Positions 47,183 to 55,895 of a stretch of 64,000 nt of DNA are shown piece by piece. The number at the start of each line of letters is the position of its first letter. The stretch's first letter is position 1. Source of the stretch: Microbacterium sp. AG238 (GTDB lineage Bacteria; Actinomycetota; Actinomycetes; Actinomycetales; Microbacteriaceae); the NCBI RefSeq assembly GCF_003610405.1, contig NZ_RAQC01000001.1:124001-188000 (forward strand). Reading direction: 5' to 3'. Position numbers and translations under genes: made by a program. The notes below the pieces were generated by a model that saw only the letters and a program-made list of their open reading frames with translations, had not been told where the DNA came from and searched no databases.

Positions 47183-48903
47183 GCGACACCACGTCCTCGG
47201 ATGCCACGCCGCTGCTGGACATCCGCAACCTCCACGTCGGGTTCCAGACGAAGGCCGGGCTCGTTCCCGCCGTCCGTGGCGTCGACCTGACGATCTATCC
47301 GCGCCAGTCGGTGGCGATCGTGGGCGAGTCTGGTTCCGGCAAGTCCACCACCGCGCAGGCGATCATCCGTCTGCTCCCCGGAACCGGACGCATCACCGAC
47401 GGTCAGATCATGTTCGAGGGCCGCGATCTCGCGGCGCTGACGAACCGTGAGCTGCAGGCCGTGCGCGGAGCCCAGATCGGTTACGTCCCGCAGGACCCGA
47501 TGTCGAACCTCAACCCCGTGCTGACCGTGGGCTTCCAGGTTCGCGAGGCCGTCCGGTCGAACCGCAGCGCAACGGGACGGGCAGCCGTCCGCGACCGCGC
47601 GGTCGAGGTGCTCACCGAAGCCGGTCTTCCGGATGCCGAGGATCGGATGCGGCAGTACCCGCACCAGTTCTCCGGCGGAATGCGCCAGCGTGCGCTCATC
47701 GGGATCGGCTTGTCGGCCCGCCCGAAGCTTCTCATCGCCGACGAGCCGACGTCGGCTCTCGACGTGACGGTCCAGCGCCAGATCCTCGATCACCTGGGCT
47801 CCCTCACGTCCGACTTCGGCACCTCGGTGCTGTTCATCACCCACGACCTCGGACTCGCCGCCGAGCGTGCCGAGCACCTCGTCGTGATGTACCGCGGCCG
47901 CGTGGTCGAGTCGGGGCCGTCGCAGGAGATCCTCGCCGACCCCAAGCACCCGTACACCAAGCGGCTCGTGTCGGCCGCGCCGAGCCTCGCCTCACGCCGC
48001 ATCCAAGCCGTGCGTCACCACGAGGACGTCGACGTGTTCGGCGCCGGGGAGGAGTTCCTCGCCCGGGCAGAGGAGCGCGAAGCCGAGGCGGAGTCGGTCG
48101 CCGCTCGCAGCGACTTCATCGACATCCGCAACGCGCGACGCGTCTACAAGGTGCGGACCGGCGGGCTCTCCTCGAAGGAGATCGTCGCGGTCGATGACGT
48201 CAGCATCCAGGTGGCCAAGGGGACGACGACCGCGATCGTCGGCGAGTCGGGGTCGGGCAAGTCGACTCTGGCGAAGCTGTTCCTGCAGCTGGAGCGACTG
48301 ACCTCGGGCGAGATCCACTTCGACGGCAAGAAGCTCGGTGGGCTCAACCGCGCCGAAGAGCTCGCCTTCCGCCGTCGTGTCCAGCCGGTCTTCCAAGACC
48401 CGTATGGAACTCTCGACCCGCAGTACAGTGTCGGCGACACGATCGCCGAGCCCATGCGCGTGCACAAGTTCGGCAGCCAGAAGGAACGGTCGGCACGCGT
48501 ACGCGAACTGCTCGACCAGGTGTCGCTTCCGACGGCGGCGAAGGACCGGTATCCGAGCGAGCTCTCGGGCGGTCAGCGCCAGCGAGTCGCGATCGCTCGC
48601 GCCCTGGCGCTGAAGCCGGACGTGCTCGTGCTCGACGAGGCCGTGTCGGCGCTCGACGTGCTCGTGCAGGGACAGATCCTGAACCTGCTCACCGAGTTGC
48701 AGACCGAACTCGACCTGACGTACCTCTTCATCACGCACGATCTCGCGGTCGTGCGTCTCGTGGCCGACAACGTCTCGGTCATGCGGCGGGGCCGGCTCGT
48801 GGAGTCGGCGACCACCGACGAGGTGTTCGATCACTCGACGGAGGACTACACGCGCGAACTGCTCGCGGCCATCCCCGGTGCGGGATTCCAGTTCGGCGTC
48901 TGA
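47179..48903 (+). CDS. Fused dual-domain peptide ABC transporter ATPase (OppD-OppF type)
   Basis: 574 residues with two nucleotide-binding domains in one chain. Domain 1 has Walker A GESGSGKST (about 49-57), signature FSGGMRQRA and Walker B LLIADEPTSALD. Domain 2 has Walker A GESGSGKST (about 355), signature LSGGQRQR and Walker B LVLDEAVSALD (about 486), where the usual DEPTSALD is changed. A ~40-residue acidic linker (DVFGAGEEFLARAEEREAEA) joins them. OppD/F-type motif HPYTKRLVSA marks the end of domain 1. It energises import by the upstream permeases. Confidence 0.95.
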   Translation: MSDTTSSDATPLLDIRNLHVGFQTKAGLVPAVRGVDLTIYPRQSVAIVGESGSGKSTTAQAIIRLLPGTGRITDGQIMFEGRDLAALTNRELQAVRGAQIGYVPQDPMSNLNPVLTVGFQVREAVRSNRSATGRAAVRDRAVEVLTEAGLPDAEDRMRQYPHQFSGGMRQRALIGIGLSARPKLLIADEPTSALDVTVQRQILDHLGSLTSDFGTSVLFITHDLGLAAERAEHLVVMYRGRVVESGPSQEILADPKHPYTKRLVSAAPSLASRRIQAVRHHEDVDVFGAGEEFLARAEEREAEAESVAARSDFIDIRNARRVYKVRTGGLSSKEIVAVDDVSIQVAKGTTTAIVGESGSGKSTLAKLFLQLERLTSGEIHFDGKKLGGLNRAEELAFRRRVQPVFQDPYGTLDPQYSVGDTIAEPMRVHKFGSQKERSARVRELLDQVSLPTAAKDRYPSELSGGQRQRVAIARALALKPDVLVLDEAVSALDVLVQGQILNLLTELQTELDLTYLFITHDLAVVRLVADNVSVMRRGRLVESATTDEVFDHSTEDYTRELLAAIPGAGFQFGV

Positions 48904-48913
48904 GCAGCCCGGT

Positions 48914-49468
48914 ATGAGCAAGACCTACCGTCCGGCGTCGGCGACCATCGCGGTCGTCGGCGCCGGTCTGCTCGGTGCCTTCCTCCTCGGGGACGCCTTC
49001 GTGCGGGGCGGCGTAGTGCAGGGGCTGCTGCTCGCGCCGTGGGTCCTTCTCGCGGTGTGGCTGATCTATACGCTGCTCTACGCTCCGTACGTGGCGACCG
49101 ACGAGCGGGCGATCGTGATCGCGAACCCGCTCCGTGTGACACGGGTGCCGTGGCCGGCGGTGAGCGACATCCGGCTGCGCTGGCAGGTCACCGTAGACAC
49201 CGTCGACGGGCGGTCCATCGCGGCCTTCGGCGGGCCGTCGCCGAGCAGACCGGCGCGCGTCGGACGCGGCGCCTGGTCGAGCGTGCGCGAAGAAGCAGCG
49301 AAGATGCCGACCGCGGTGAGAGAGATCGAAGAGATCCGCGCCGCGTGGGATGAGAACGCCTCGGAGGCACCCGCAGAGCCCATCACCCGCTCCTGGAACC
49401 GTGCCGTGCTGATCCCGCTCGCGGTGATCGTCGTGTGGGCGGCGATCGCGCTCGGTTTCGGCGGCTGA
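48914..49468 (+). CDS. PH-domain membrane protein
   Basis: 184 residues. Two N-terminal helices (TIAVVGAGLLGAFLLGDAF; LLLAPWVLLAVWLIYTLLY) are followed by a bacterial PH-like domain (ATDERAIVIANPLRVTRVPW, then ISDIRLRWQV-like strands) and a C-terminal helix (AVLIPLAVIVVWAAIALGF). It follows the ATPase gene by ten bases and may be co-transcribed. Such proteins are widespread in actinobacteria with no settled role. Confidence 0.8.
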   Translation: MSKTYRPASATIAVVGAGLLGAFLLGDAFVRGGVVQGLLLAPWVLLAVWLIYTLLYAPYVATDERAIVIANPLRVTRVPWPAVSDIRLRWQVTVDTVDGRSIAAFGGPSPSRPARVGRGAWSSVREEAAKMPTAVREIEEIRAAWDENASEAPAEPITRSWNRAVLIPLAVIVVWAAIALGFGG

Positions 49469-49624
49469 TCACCGCTCGCGCGGCCGGAGTCGGGTCACCC
49501 TCCTGCGCGGATGCAGCGCGGGTGCACAAGTGCTCAGCCCCGCCGCTTCGCAATGAGCAAGGCGTACGCCGTCGGCGGCATGCGTAGGACACATTTTGCT
49601 AACGAACTCGTTTCGCGCAACACG

Positions 49625-49653
49625 TTGGAAACGAACGCACGCAAGGGTAGTTC
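49625..49653 (+). promoter_or_regulatory. Possible promoter of second peptide ABC operon
   Basis: TTGGAA (49625-49630), 17-base spacer, then TAGTTC (49648-49653). It sits inside a region with repeated AACGAAC strings (49601 and 49630) and a CGTTTC/GAAACG inverted pair that could bind a regulator. Confidence 0.35.
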
Positions 49654-49737
49654 TCATCTGAGCTCGGCGACCAGGTCACCGAGCGGGGAACGGAAAGGTC
49701 TTCCGTCGCCCGGATCATCAAGAGAACAGGAGTGGGA

Positions 49738-51462
49738 ATGCGTTTTACGCGTATCTCCATGGCGGCCGCGAGCGCCGCAGCCCTGGCGCTCGTCGTCGCC
49801 GGCTGCGCGCCGGCGGACGGCGGCGACCAGGAGGCGAACTCGACGAGCCAGTCGATCGCCGTTTCGGTCGGTCCGAACGACTTCATCAGCTACAACGGCT
49901 TCACGCCGGAGACGTACTCGACGTACAACTCCGCGATCGTGGACCGGCTCCTCGCGGGCTTCAGCTACTTCGACGAGGTCGGGGCCATTCAGCCCAACGC
50001 CGACCTGGGCTCGTATGAGCTGATCTCCGAAGACCCGATGGTCGTCGAGTACACCATCGCCGATGACGCGAAGTGGTCGGATGGCACGCCCATCACGGTC
50101 GCCGACGCCGTTCTCGCGTGGGGCGTGCAGAACCCGAACCTCGCCGGCGCCGAGGGCCCCCTCTTCAACTCCGTTTCGCAGGACCTGGGCGACACCGTTC
50201 CCGCGGGCCCGCAGGGTGACGCCGACGCGAAGTCGTTCACCGTCGAGTTCGCCGCGCCCGACCCCGACTGGCAGATCCAGACCTGGCTGCTCAGCCCCGC
50301 GCACGTCGTCGCCGAGCAGGGCGGCCTGTCGACCGAGGAGCTCGTCGAGGCGATCCGCGGCGGCGACGCGGCTGCTCTCGCCGACGCGGCCGACTTCTGG
50401 AACACCGGATGGAACACCGCGCCCGGCACTCTGCCGGACGAGGCGCTCATCCCCAGCTCCGGTCCGTACGTGCTCTCGTCGTGGGAGGCCGGACAGTCGG
50501 TGACCCTCAAGCGCAATGAGAACTACTACGGCGAGCCCGCGGCCAATGACGAGCTCGTCATCCGCTTCGTCGAGCAGGACGCAATGGTCCAGGCGCTGCA
50601 GAACGGTGACCTCGACGTCATCGCCCCGCAGCCCTCGGTCGACACCGTCTCGCAGATCGAGGAGCTCGGCGACGCCGCTCAGCTGCTGACCGGCCAGACC
50701 CTGACGTGGGAGCACCTCGACTTCAACTTCAAGGGCAACGCGTCGCTCGCGAACAGCCTCGAGCTGCGCCAGGCGTTCGCGATGTGCGTTCCGCGCCAGC
50801 AGATCGTCGACAACCTCATCAAGCCCGTGAGCGCCGACGCCGAGGTCATGAACGCCCGCGAGGTATTCCCGTTCCAGGAGAACTACGACGAGGTCGTCTC
50901 GGCTGCCTACGACGGCCGCTACGACGAGCCGAACCTCGAAGAGGCCAAGGCCCTCGTCGACGCCGCCGGTGCTGCCGGCACGGTCGTCCGTATCGGCTAC
51001 TCGGCGCCCAACCCGCGTCGCGCTGACGAGGTCGCTCTCATCAAGTCGTCCTGCGACCAGGCCGGCTTCGACATCCAGGACGTCGGCAACGCCGACTTCT
51101 TCCAGCCCGGCGGAACCCAGGAGCGCGGCGACTACGACGTGGCACTGTTCGCCTGGGCCGGCTCCGGCCAGATCACCTCGGGCCAGAACATCTACGCCAC
51201 CGACAAGCCGCAGAACTACGGCGGCTACTCGAGCCCGGTCGTCGACCAGGCGTGGCAGACGCTGGTGACGAGCCTCGACGAGTCGGTGCACCTCGAGCAG
51301 ACGAAGATCATCGAGAAGCAGCTGTGGGACGACCTGTTCGGCATCCCGCTGTTCGCTCACCCCGGTGTCGACGCTGCGGCCGCCGACATCCAGAACGCTC
51401 AGCACTCCGTGGGCCAGACCGGCATCATGTGGAACGCCGAGAAGTGGTCGCGCGCAGAATAA
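49738..51462 (+). CDS. Peptide ABC transporter substrate-binding lipoprotein (family 5), second system
   Basis: 574 residues from ATG 49738, which has AGGAG six bases upstream; GTG 49732 is an unlikely alternative. The lipoprotein signal ends at VVAGC (Cys 23). SBP_bac_5 blocks include PNADLGSYELISEDP, YTIADDAKWSDGTPITVADAV, SSGPYVLSSWEAGQ and LWDDLFGIPLFAHPG. It is clearly divergent from the binding protein at 43585, so the two systems probably take different peptides. Followed by a hairpin as in the first operon. Confidence 0.94.
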   Translation: MRFTRISMAAASAAALALVVAGCAPADGGDQEANSTSQSIAVSVGPNDFISYNGFTPETYSTYNSAIVDRLLAGFSYFDEVGAIQPNADLGSYELISEDPMVVEYTIADDAKWSDGTPITVADAVLAWGVQNPNLAGAEGPLFNSVSQDLGDTVPAGPQGDADAKSFTVEFAAPDPDWQIQTWLLSPAHVVAEQGGLSTEELVEAIRGGDAAALADAADFWNTGWNTAPGTLPDEALIPSSGPYVLSSWEAGQSVTLKRNENYYGEPAANDELVIRFVEQDAMVQALQNGDLDVIAPQPSVDTVSQIEELGDAAQLLTGQTLTWEHLDFNFKGNASLANSLELRQAFAMCVPRQQIVDNLIKPVSADAEVMNAREVFPFQENYDEVVSAAYDGRYDEPNLEEAKALVDAAGAAGTVVRIGYSAPNPRRADEVALIKSSCDQAGFDIQDVGNADFFQPGGTQERGDYDVALFAWAGSGQITSGQNIYATDKPQNYGGYSSPVVDQAWQTLVTSLDESVHLEQTKIIEKQLWDDLFGIPLFAHPGVDAAAADIQNAQHSVGQTGIMWNAEKWSRAE

Positions 51463-51488
51463 ACGTATTCTGTCTCTGACACGTCCAG

Positions 51489-51522
51489 AGTGTGGGCCGT
51501 CGCTGCGGTGACGGCCCACACT
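51489..51522 (+). terminator. Intercistronic hairpin after second binding-protein gene
   Basis: Perfect 13-base-pair stem (AGTGTGGGCCGTC with GACGGCCCACACT) and an eight-base loop, at the same relative place as the hairpin at 45221. Confidence 0.78.
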
Positions 51523-51574
51523 CCCGTGAGGGGCACATAGGTGCCCCGCGTACGACCAAGGGACCTCGACTTCC

Positions 51575-53095
51575 GTGCTGAAATTCATCATCCGCCGTCT
51601 GGCGGCCGCGGTGGGCATCATGCTCGCCGCATCCCTCCTGATGTACGTCCTCACGATCAACTCCGGCGACCCGCTCGCCGACCTCCGCGAGAGCAACGCG
51701 GACAACCGCGAGCAGTTGATCGCCCGGCGTATCGAATACATGAACCTCGATCAGCCCTGGTTCGCCCGGTATCTCACCTGGCTGCTCGGGGCGAGCAAAT
51801 GCCTCATCGGGCAATGCGATCTCGGCCTCACCCGACAGGGCGTCGAAGTGTCGACACTCGTCGGGCAGGCGGCGGCCTCGACGCTGAGGCTCGTTCTCCT
51901 GGCCACCGTGCTGGCCCTCATCATCGGCATCGCGATCGGTATCGTGACGGCTATCCGGCAGTACTCGGGCCTCGACTACGCCGTGACCTTCGCCACCTTC
52001 CTCTTCTTCTCGCTGCCGGTGTTCTGGGCCGCGGTGCTCTTCAAGGAGTACCTCGCGATCGGGTACAACGACTGGATCCGCGATCCGCAGCTGTCACCCG
52101 TCCAGATCATCGTGATATCCGTCTTGATCGGCTTCGTGGTGCAGGTCTTCGGCGGTGGCTCGTTCAAGCGTCGCGCGGTCACCTTCGCCTTCACCACGGT
52201 CTTCATCGGCGTCGCGCTGTCGCTGATGCTCGCGACCAATGCGTTCCGTGAGCCGCGCCTGACCATCATCGGCGTGGCCGTCCTGACCGTCCTGCTCGCG
52301 CTGAGCGCGACGGTGGCGTCGGTCGGTCTGCACAACCGGCGGGTCCTGGTCGTGGGCCTGTCCAGCGCCGGGCTCGTGGTGGTGATGCATCTGGCACTGA
52401 CGAACGTGTTCATCTACTACATGAACTGGGGCGTCCTCGCCGCCGGCGCACTTCTGGCCATCGTCGTGCCGTTCGTCATCGGACGCTTCTTCGGCGGGCG
52501 TTTCCGCGGCCCGGCGACCGTCGTCGCGTTCGTGACGATCTTCGGCGGAGCCCTGCTCACCGTCGTCGACTCGCTGTTCCGCGTCTGGCCGTCATTCCTG
52601 CAGCGCAAGCCGCGGCCCATCTCGACGATCGGCGCTCAGACGCCGAACTTCGACGGGACGTTCTGGCAGACGTTCCTCGACATCGGCACGCAGATGCTGC
52701 TGCCGACGCTGCTTCTGACGGTGATCTCGCTCGCCTCGTACAGCCGCTACACGCGGACGTCGATGCTCGAGGTCGGAAACCAGGACTTCATCCGCACGGC
52801 GCGGGCCAAGGGCGTGCCCGAGCGACTGGTGATCTTCCGCCACGCGTTCCGCAACGCTCTGATCCCGATCGCGACGATCGCCGCGTTCGACTTCGCGGGC
52901 CTCATCGGCGGCGCGGTCATCACCGAGCGCGTCTTCGGCTGGAAGGGCATGGGCGACCTCTTCTCCACCGGTCTCGCCCAGGTCGACCCGAACCCGGTCA
53001 TGGCCTTCTTCCTCGTGACCGGCCTGGCCGCGATCGTCTTCAACATGCTGGCGGACATCTTCTATGCCGTCATCGACCCGAGGATCCGAGTATGA
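51575..53095 (+). CDS. Peptide ABC transporter permease, OppB-type with large membrane insertion
   Basis: 506 residues, about 190 longer than ordinary OppB. The N-terminal part (FIIRRLAAAVGIMLAASLL onward) and C-terminal part (MLLPTLLLTVISLASYSRYT, EAA loop near DFIRTARAKGVPERLVIFRH, ending DPRIRV) are typical. Between them, about 173-342, is an insertion with roughly five to six hydrophobic helices (IIVISVLIGFVVQVF, TIIGVAVLTVLLALSATVA, VLVVGLSSAGLVVVMHLAL and others). Long OppB variants occur in actinobacteria, to my memory; the insertion's role is unknown. Start GTG 51575. Overlaps the next permease gene by four bases. Confidence 0.92.
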   Translation: MLKFIIRRLAAAVGIMLAASLLMYVLTINSGDPLADLRESNADNREQLIARRIEYMNLDQPWFARYLTWLLGASKCLIGQCDLGLTRQGVEVSTLVGQAAASTLRLVLLATVLALIIGIAIGIVTAIRQYSGLDYAVTFATFLFFSLPVFWAAVLFKEYLAIGYNDWIRDPQLSPVQIIVISVLIGFVVQVFGGGSFKRRAVTFAFTTVFIGVALSLMLATNAFREPRLTIIGVAVLTVLLALSATVASVGLHNRRVLVVGLSSAGLVVVMHLALTNVFIYYMNWGVLAAGALLAIVVPFVIGRFFGGRFRGPATVVAFVTIFGGALLTVVDSLFRVWPSFLQRKPRPISTIGAQTPNFDGTFWQTFLDIGTQMLLPTLLLTVISLASYSRYTRTSMLEVGNQDFIRTARAKGVPERLVIFRHAFRNALIPIATIAAFDFAGLIGGAVITERVFGWKGMGDLFSTGLAQVDPNPVMAFFLVTGLAAIVFNMLADIFYAVIDPRIRV

Positions 53096-54135
53096 CGAAC
53101 CCGAACGACAACGTCCCGACCACGACGTCGGTGCTCTCGGTCGCCGAGGCGGAGGACGCAGCTCTCGCCAAGAGCACCGCGGCGCCTCGCTCGCAGGCCC
53201 GGATCGTGTGGGGGCGCTTCCTGCGCCACCGCGCGGCGACGATCTCCGCGGTCGTGCTGATCTTCCTGACCCTGCTGAGCTTCACCTCCGTCGGCTTCGC
53301 CGGCATCCCGGGGTGGTGGCCCTACGACTACCGCGCCGCGGGCGACGTCGTCAACGGCGGCCTCCCGACGTTGAGTCTCATCCCGGAATGGCTCGGGGGC
53401 GACGGCATCCACATCGGCGAGCACCCGTTCGGTCAGGAGAACACCGGTAAGGACTTCTTCGCCTTGACCATGATGGGCACGCAGCGCTCGATCCTGCTCG
53501 GGCTCGTTCTCGGCATCTCGTCGACGGTCATCGGCACCGTGATCGGGGCCGTCGCGGGGTACTACCGCGGCTGGGTCGACTCCGTGCTGATGCGCATCAC
53601 CGACCTGTTCATCGTCATCCCGCTGCTCGCCCTCGCGGCCGTCGTCGGTCAGATCGCGGGCAACCTCGGCAAGAACCCGATCCTGCTCGCGTTCCTGCTC
53701 TCGTTGCTGACCTGGACCGGGCTCGCCCGTCTCGTGCGCGGTGAAGTGCTGTCGCTCCGCGAGCGCGACTTCGTCCTCGCAGCCCGCGCCTCGGGTGCCG
53801 GGGGAGCGCGCATCATCTTCCGTCACCTCATCCCGAACGTCATCGGGGTCATCGCCGTCAATGCCACGTTCGCGATCGCGGGAGCAATTCTTCTGGAGAG
53901 CTCGTTGTCGTTCCTCAACTTCGGCGTGCAGCCCCCGGAGACATCTCTCGGTCTGTTGATCAGCCAGTACCAGGGCAGCTTCACGAGCCGTCCGTGGCTG
54001 TTCTGGTGGCCCGGAATGATGATCCTGGCGATCGCCCTGTCGATCAACTTCCTGGGTGACGGCATCCGTGACGCGTACGACCCGCGGCAGTCGCGCAGCG
54101 TGCGCCGCGAGATCAAGAGGAGGAACCGCGCATGA
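53092..54135 (+). CDS. Peptide ABC transporter permease, OppC/DppC type, second system
   Basis: 347 residues. A polar N-terminus (TNPNDNVPTTTSVLSVAEAED), helix 1 at RAATISAVVLIFLTLLSFTS, a ~70-residue extracytoplasmic segment (GWWPYDYRAAGDVVNGG and on) and a five-helix core. EAA loop near DFVLAARASGAGGARIIFRH. Overlaps the permease before and the ATPase after by four bases each. Confidence 0.94.
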   Translation: MTNPNDNVPTTTSVLSVAEAEDAALAKSTAAPRSQARIVWGRFLRHRAATISAVVLIFLTLLSFTSVGFAGIPGWWPYDYRAAGDVVNGGLPTLSLIPEWLGGDGIHIGEHPFGQENTGKDFFALTMMGTQRSILLGLVLGISSTVIGTVIGAVAGYYRGWVDSVLMRITDLFIVIPLLALAAVVGQIAGNLGKNPILLAFLLSLLTWTGLARLVRGEVLSLRERDFVLAARASGAGGARIIFRHLIPNVIGVIAVNATFAIAGAILLESSLSFLNFGVQPPETSLGLLISQYQGSFTSRPWLFWWPGMMILAIALSINFLGDGIRDAYDPRQSRSVRREIKRRNRA

Positions 54136-55787
54136 GCGTCACCGCCACGCGAACCGCACTGAAGTTCACCGACCTCTCGGTCACGTTCCTGACGGGCTCC
54201 GGAGACGTCGATGCTGTCAAAGGCATCTCGCTCGACGTAGCGCCGGGCGAAGTCGTCGCCGTCGTCGGCGAGTCGGGCTCGGGCAAGTCGGTCACCTCGC
54301 TCGCCGCGATGGGTCTCCTCGCCGAGAACGCGATCGTGCGCGGCTCGGTCACCGTCGGCGAGACCGAGGTGATCGGCATGCCGAACGAACAGATGCGCAA
54401 GCTCCGGGCGAGCGAGATCGCCATGGTGTTCCAAGAGCCCATGACGGCACTCAACCCGGTGCTGACGATCGAGCGTCAGCTGACCGAGATCTTCGAGCTG
54501 CACGACGTCGCCTACGGCGAGGACGCGCGCGATCGGTCCATCGAGCTGCTTCGGATCGTCGGCATCCCGGAGCCTGAGCGGCGGATCAAACAGTATCCGC
54601 ATCAGTTCTCGGGCGGGCAGCGTCAGCGCATCGTCATCGCGATGGCGATCGCCCTGAACCCGAAGGTCATCATCGCCGACGAGCCGACGACCGCCCTCGA
54701 CGTCACGGTGCAGGCCGAGATCCTCGACCTGCTGCGGCGACTCAAGGACGAAACCGACGCCGGCATCCTCCTCATCACGCACAACATGGGTGTCGTGGCC
54801 GACATCGCGGACCGCGTCGCGGTGATGTATCGGGGCGACCTCGTCGAGGTCGGCGCGGTCGAGGATGTCCTCACGCGGGCGCAGCATCCGTACACGAAGA
54901 AGCTTCTCGCGGCGGTCCCGCGCCTCGACCCCGAGCTGACCTCGCGGGCCGCGATGAGCGCGTCGCGCGACGTCGTGCTCGAGGCCAAGGGGCTCGTCCT
55001 CGAGTACGCCGGTCGGGGCAAGACCTTCCGTGCGGTCGAGGATGTGTCGTTCGACCTCGCCGCCGGCGAAGTCCTCGGGATCGTCGGCGAGTCGGGATCG
55101 GGCAAGTCGACGATCGCGCGCGCCGTGCTGGGCCTCATGCCCATCGCCGACGGAACTCTGCGCCTCGGCGGCCAGGACCTCGCCAAGCTCCGCGGGCGCA
55201 ACGCGAAGAACGTGCGGCGCGAGATCGGGGTGGTGTTCCAGGACCCCGCGGCCTCGCTCGACCCGCGTTTCCCGATCGGCGACTGCATCATCGAGCCGAT
55301 GGCGATTCATCGCGTCGGTACCAAGGCTGAGCGGCTCGACCGCGCGCGCGAGCTGCTCGACGCCGTCCGGCTGCCGCGCGATGTCCTCGAGCGTTACCCG
55401 CACGAGCTGTCGGGCGGTCAGCGGCAGCGCGTGTCGATCGCGAGAGCCCTCACGCTGCGCCCGAAGCTGTTCGTCGCCGACGAGCCGACCTCGGCTCTCG
55501 ACGTCTCGGTGCAGGCCGCGGTGCTCGACATGCTGAAGGAGCTGCAGGAGACCTACTCGTTCGCCTGCATCCTCGTCAGCCATGACCTCGCGGTCGTCGA
55601 CCAGCTCTCGGATCAGATCCTCGTGCTCAAGTCGGGCCGGACCGTCGAGCAGGGTCCGACCTCGCAGGTGCTGCTGCAGCCCCGCGAGTCGTACACGCGC
55701 GAGCTGCTCGCCGCATCTCCTGTGCCCGATCCGGTCGAACAGCGTCGGCGCAGAGCAGAGCGTCGCGCGGCTCTCGACGCCTCCTGA
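54132..55787 (+). CDS. Fused dual-domain peptide ABC transporter ATPase, second system
   Basis: 551 residues, two nucleotide-binding domains. Domain 1: Walker A GESGSGKSV (about 46), signature FSGGQRQRI, Walker B VIIADEPTTALD. Domain 2: Walker A GESGSGKST (about 319), signature LSGGQRQRV, Walker B LFVADEPTSALD. Both active sites look complete, unlike the altered Walker B of the first system. HPYTKKLLAAVPRLDPE marks the OppD-type end of domain 1. Terminator follows. Confidence 0.95.
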   Translation: MSVTATRTALKFTDLSVTFLTGSGDVDAVKGISLDVAPGEVVAVVGESGSGKSVTSLAAMGLLAENAIVRGSVTVGETEVIGMPNEQMRKLRASEIAMVFQEPMTALNPVLTIERQLTEIFELHDVAYGEDARDRSIELLRIVGIPEPERRIKQYPHQFSGGQRQRIVIAMAIALNPKVIIADEPTTALDVTVQAEILDLLRRLKDETDAGILLITHNMGVVADIADRVAVMYRGDLVEVGAVEDVLTRAQHPYTKKLLAAVPRLDPELTSRAAMSASRDVVLEAKGLVLEYAGRGKTFRAVEDVSFDLAAGEVLGIVGESGSGKSTIARAVLGLMPIADGTLRLGGQDLAKLRGRNAKNVRREIGVVFQDPAASLDPRFPIGDCIIEPMAIHRVGTKAERLDRARELLDAVRLPRDVLERYPHELSGGQRQRVSIARALTLRPKLFVADEPTSALDVSVQAAVLDMLKELQETYSFACILVSHDLAVVDQLSDQILVLKSGRTVEQGPTSQVLLQPRESYTRELLAASPVPDPVEQRRRRAERRAALDAS

Positions 55788-55806
55788 GGCCCGACCCCGG
55801 CCTCTC

Positions 55807-55840
55807 CGCAGGCGCCCCGCGAACTCGCAGGGCGCCTGCG
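55807..55840 (+). terminator. Terminator of second peptide ABC operon
   Basis: Perfect 11-base-pair stem CGCAGGCGCCC / GGGCGCCTGCG with a 12-base loop, followed by TT. Confidence 0.8.
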
Positions 55841-55841
55841 T

Positions 55842-55847
55842 TAAACT
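55842..55847 (+). promoter_or_regulatory. Possible -10 box of typA
   Basis: TAAACT directly after the terminator, giving a leader of about 40 bases before the typA ATG. Confidence 0.4.
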
Positions 55848-55895
55848 GTCCCGTCGGCATCCCGGCGTTTTCCCTTCATCCTGAGGACCCCCTTC

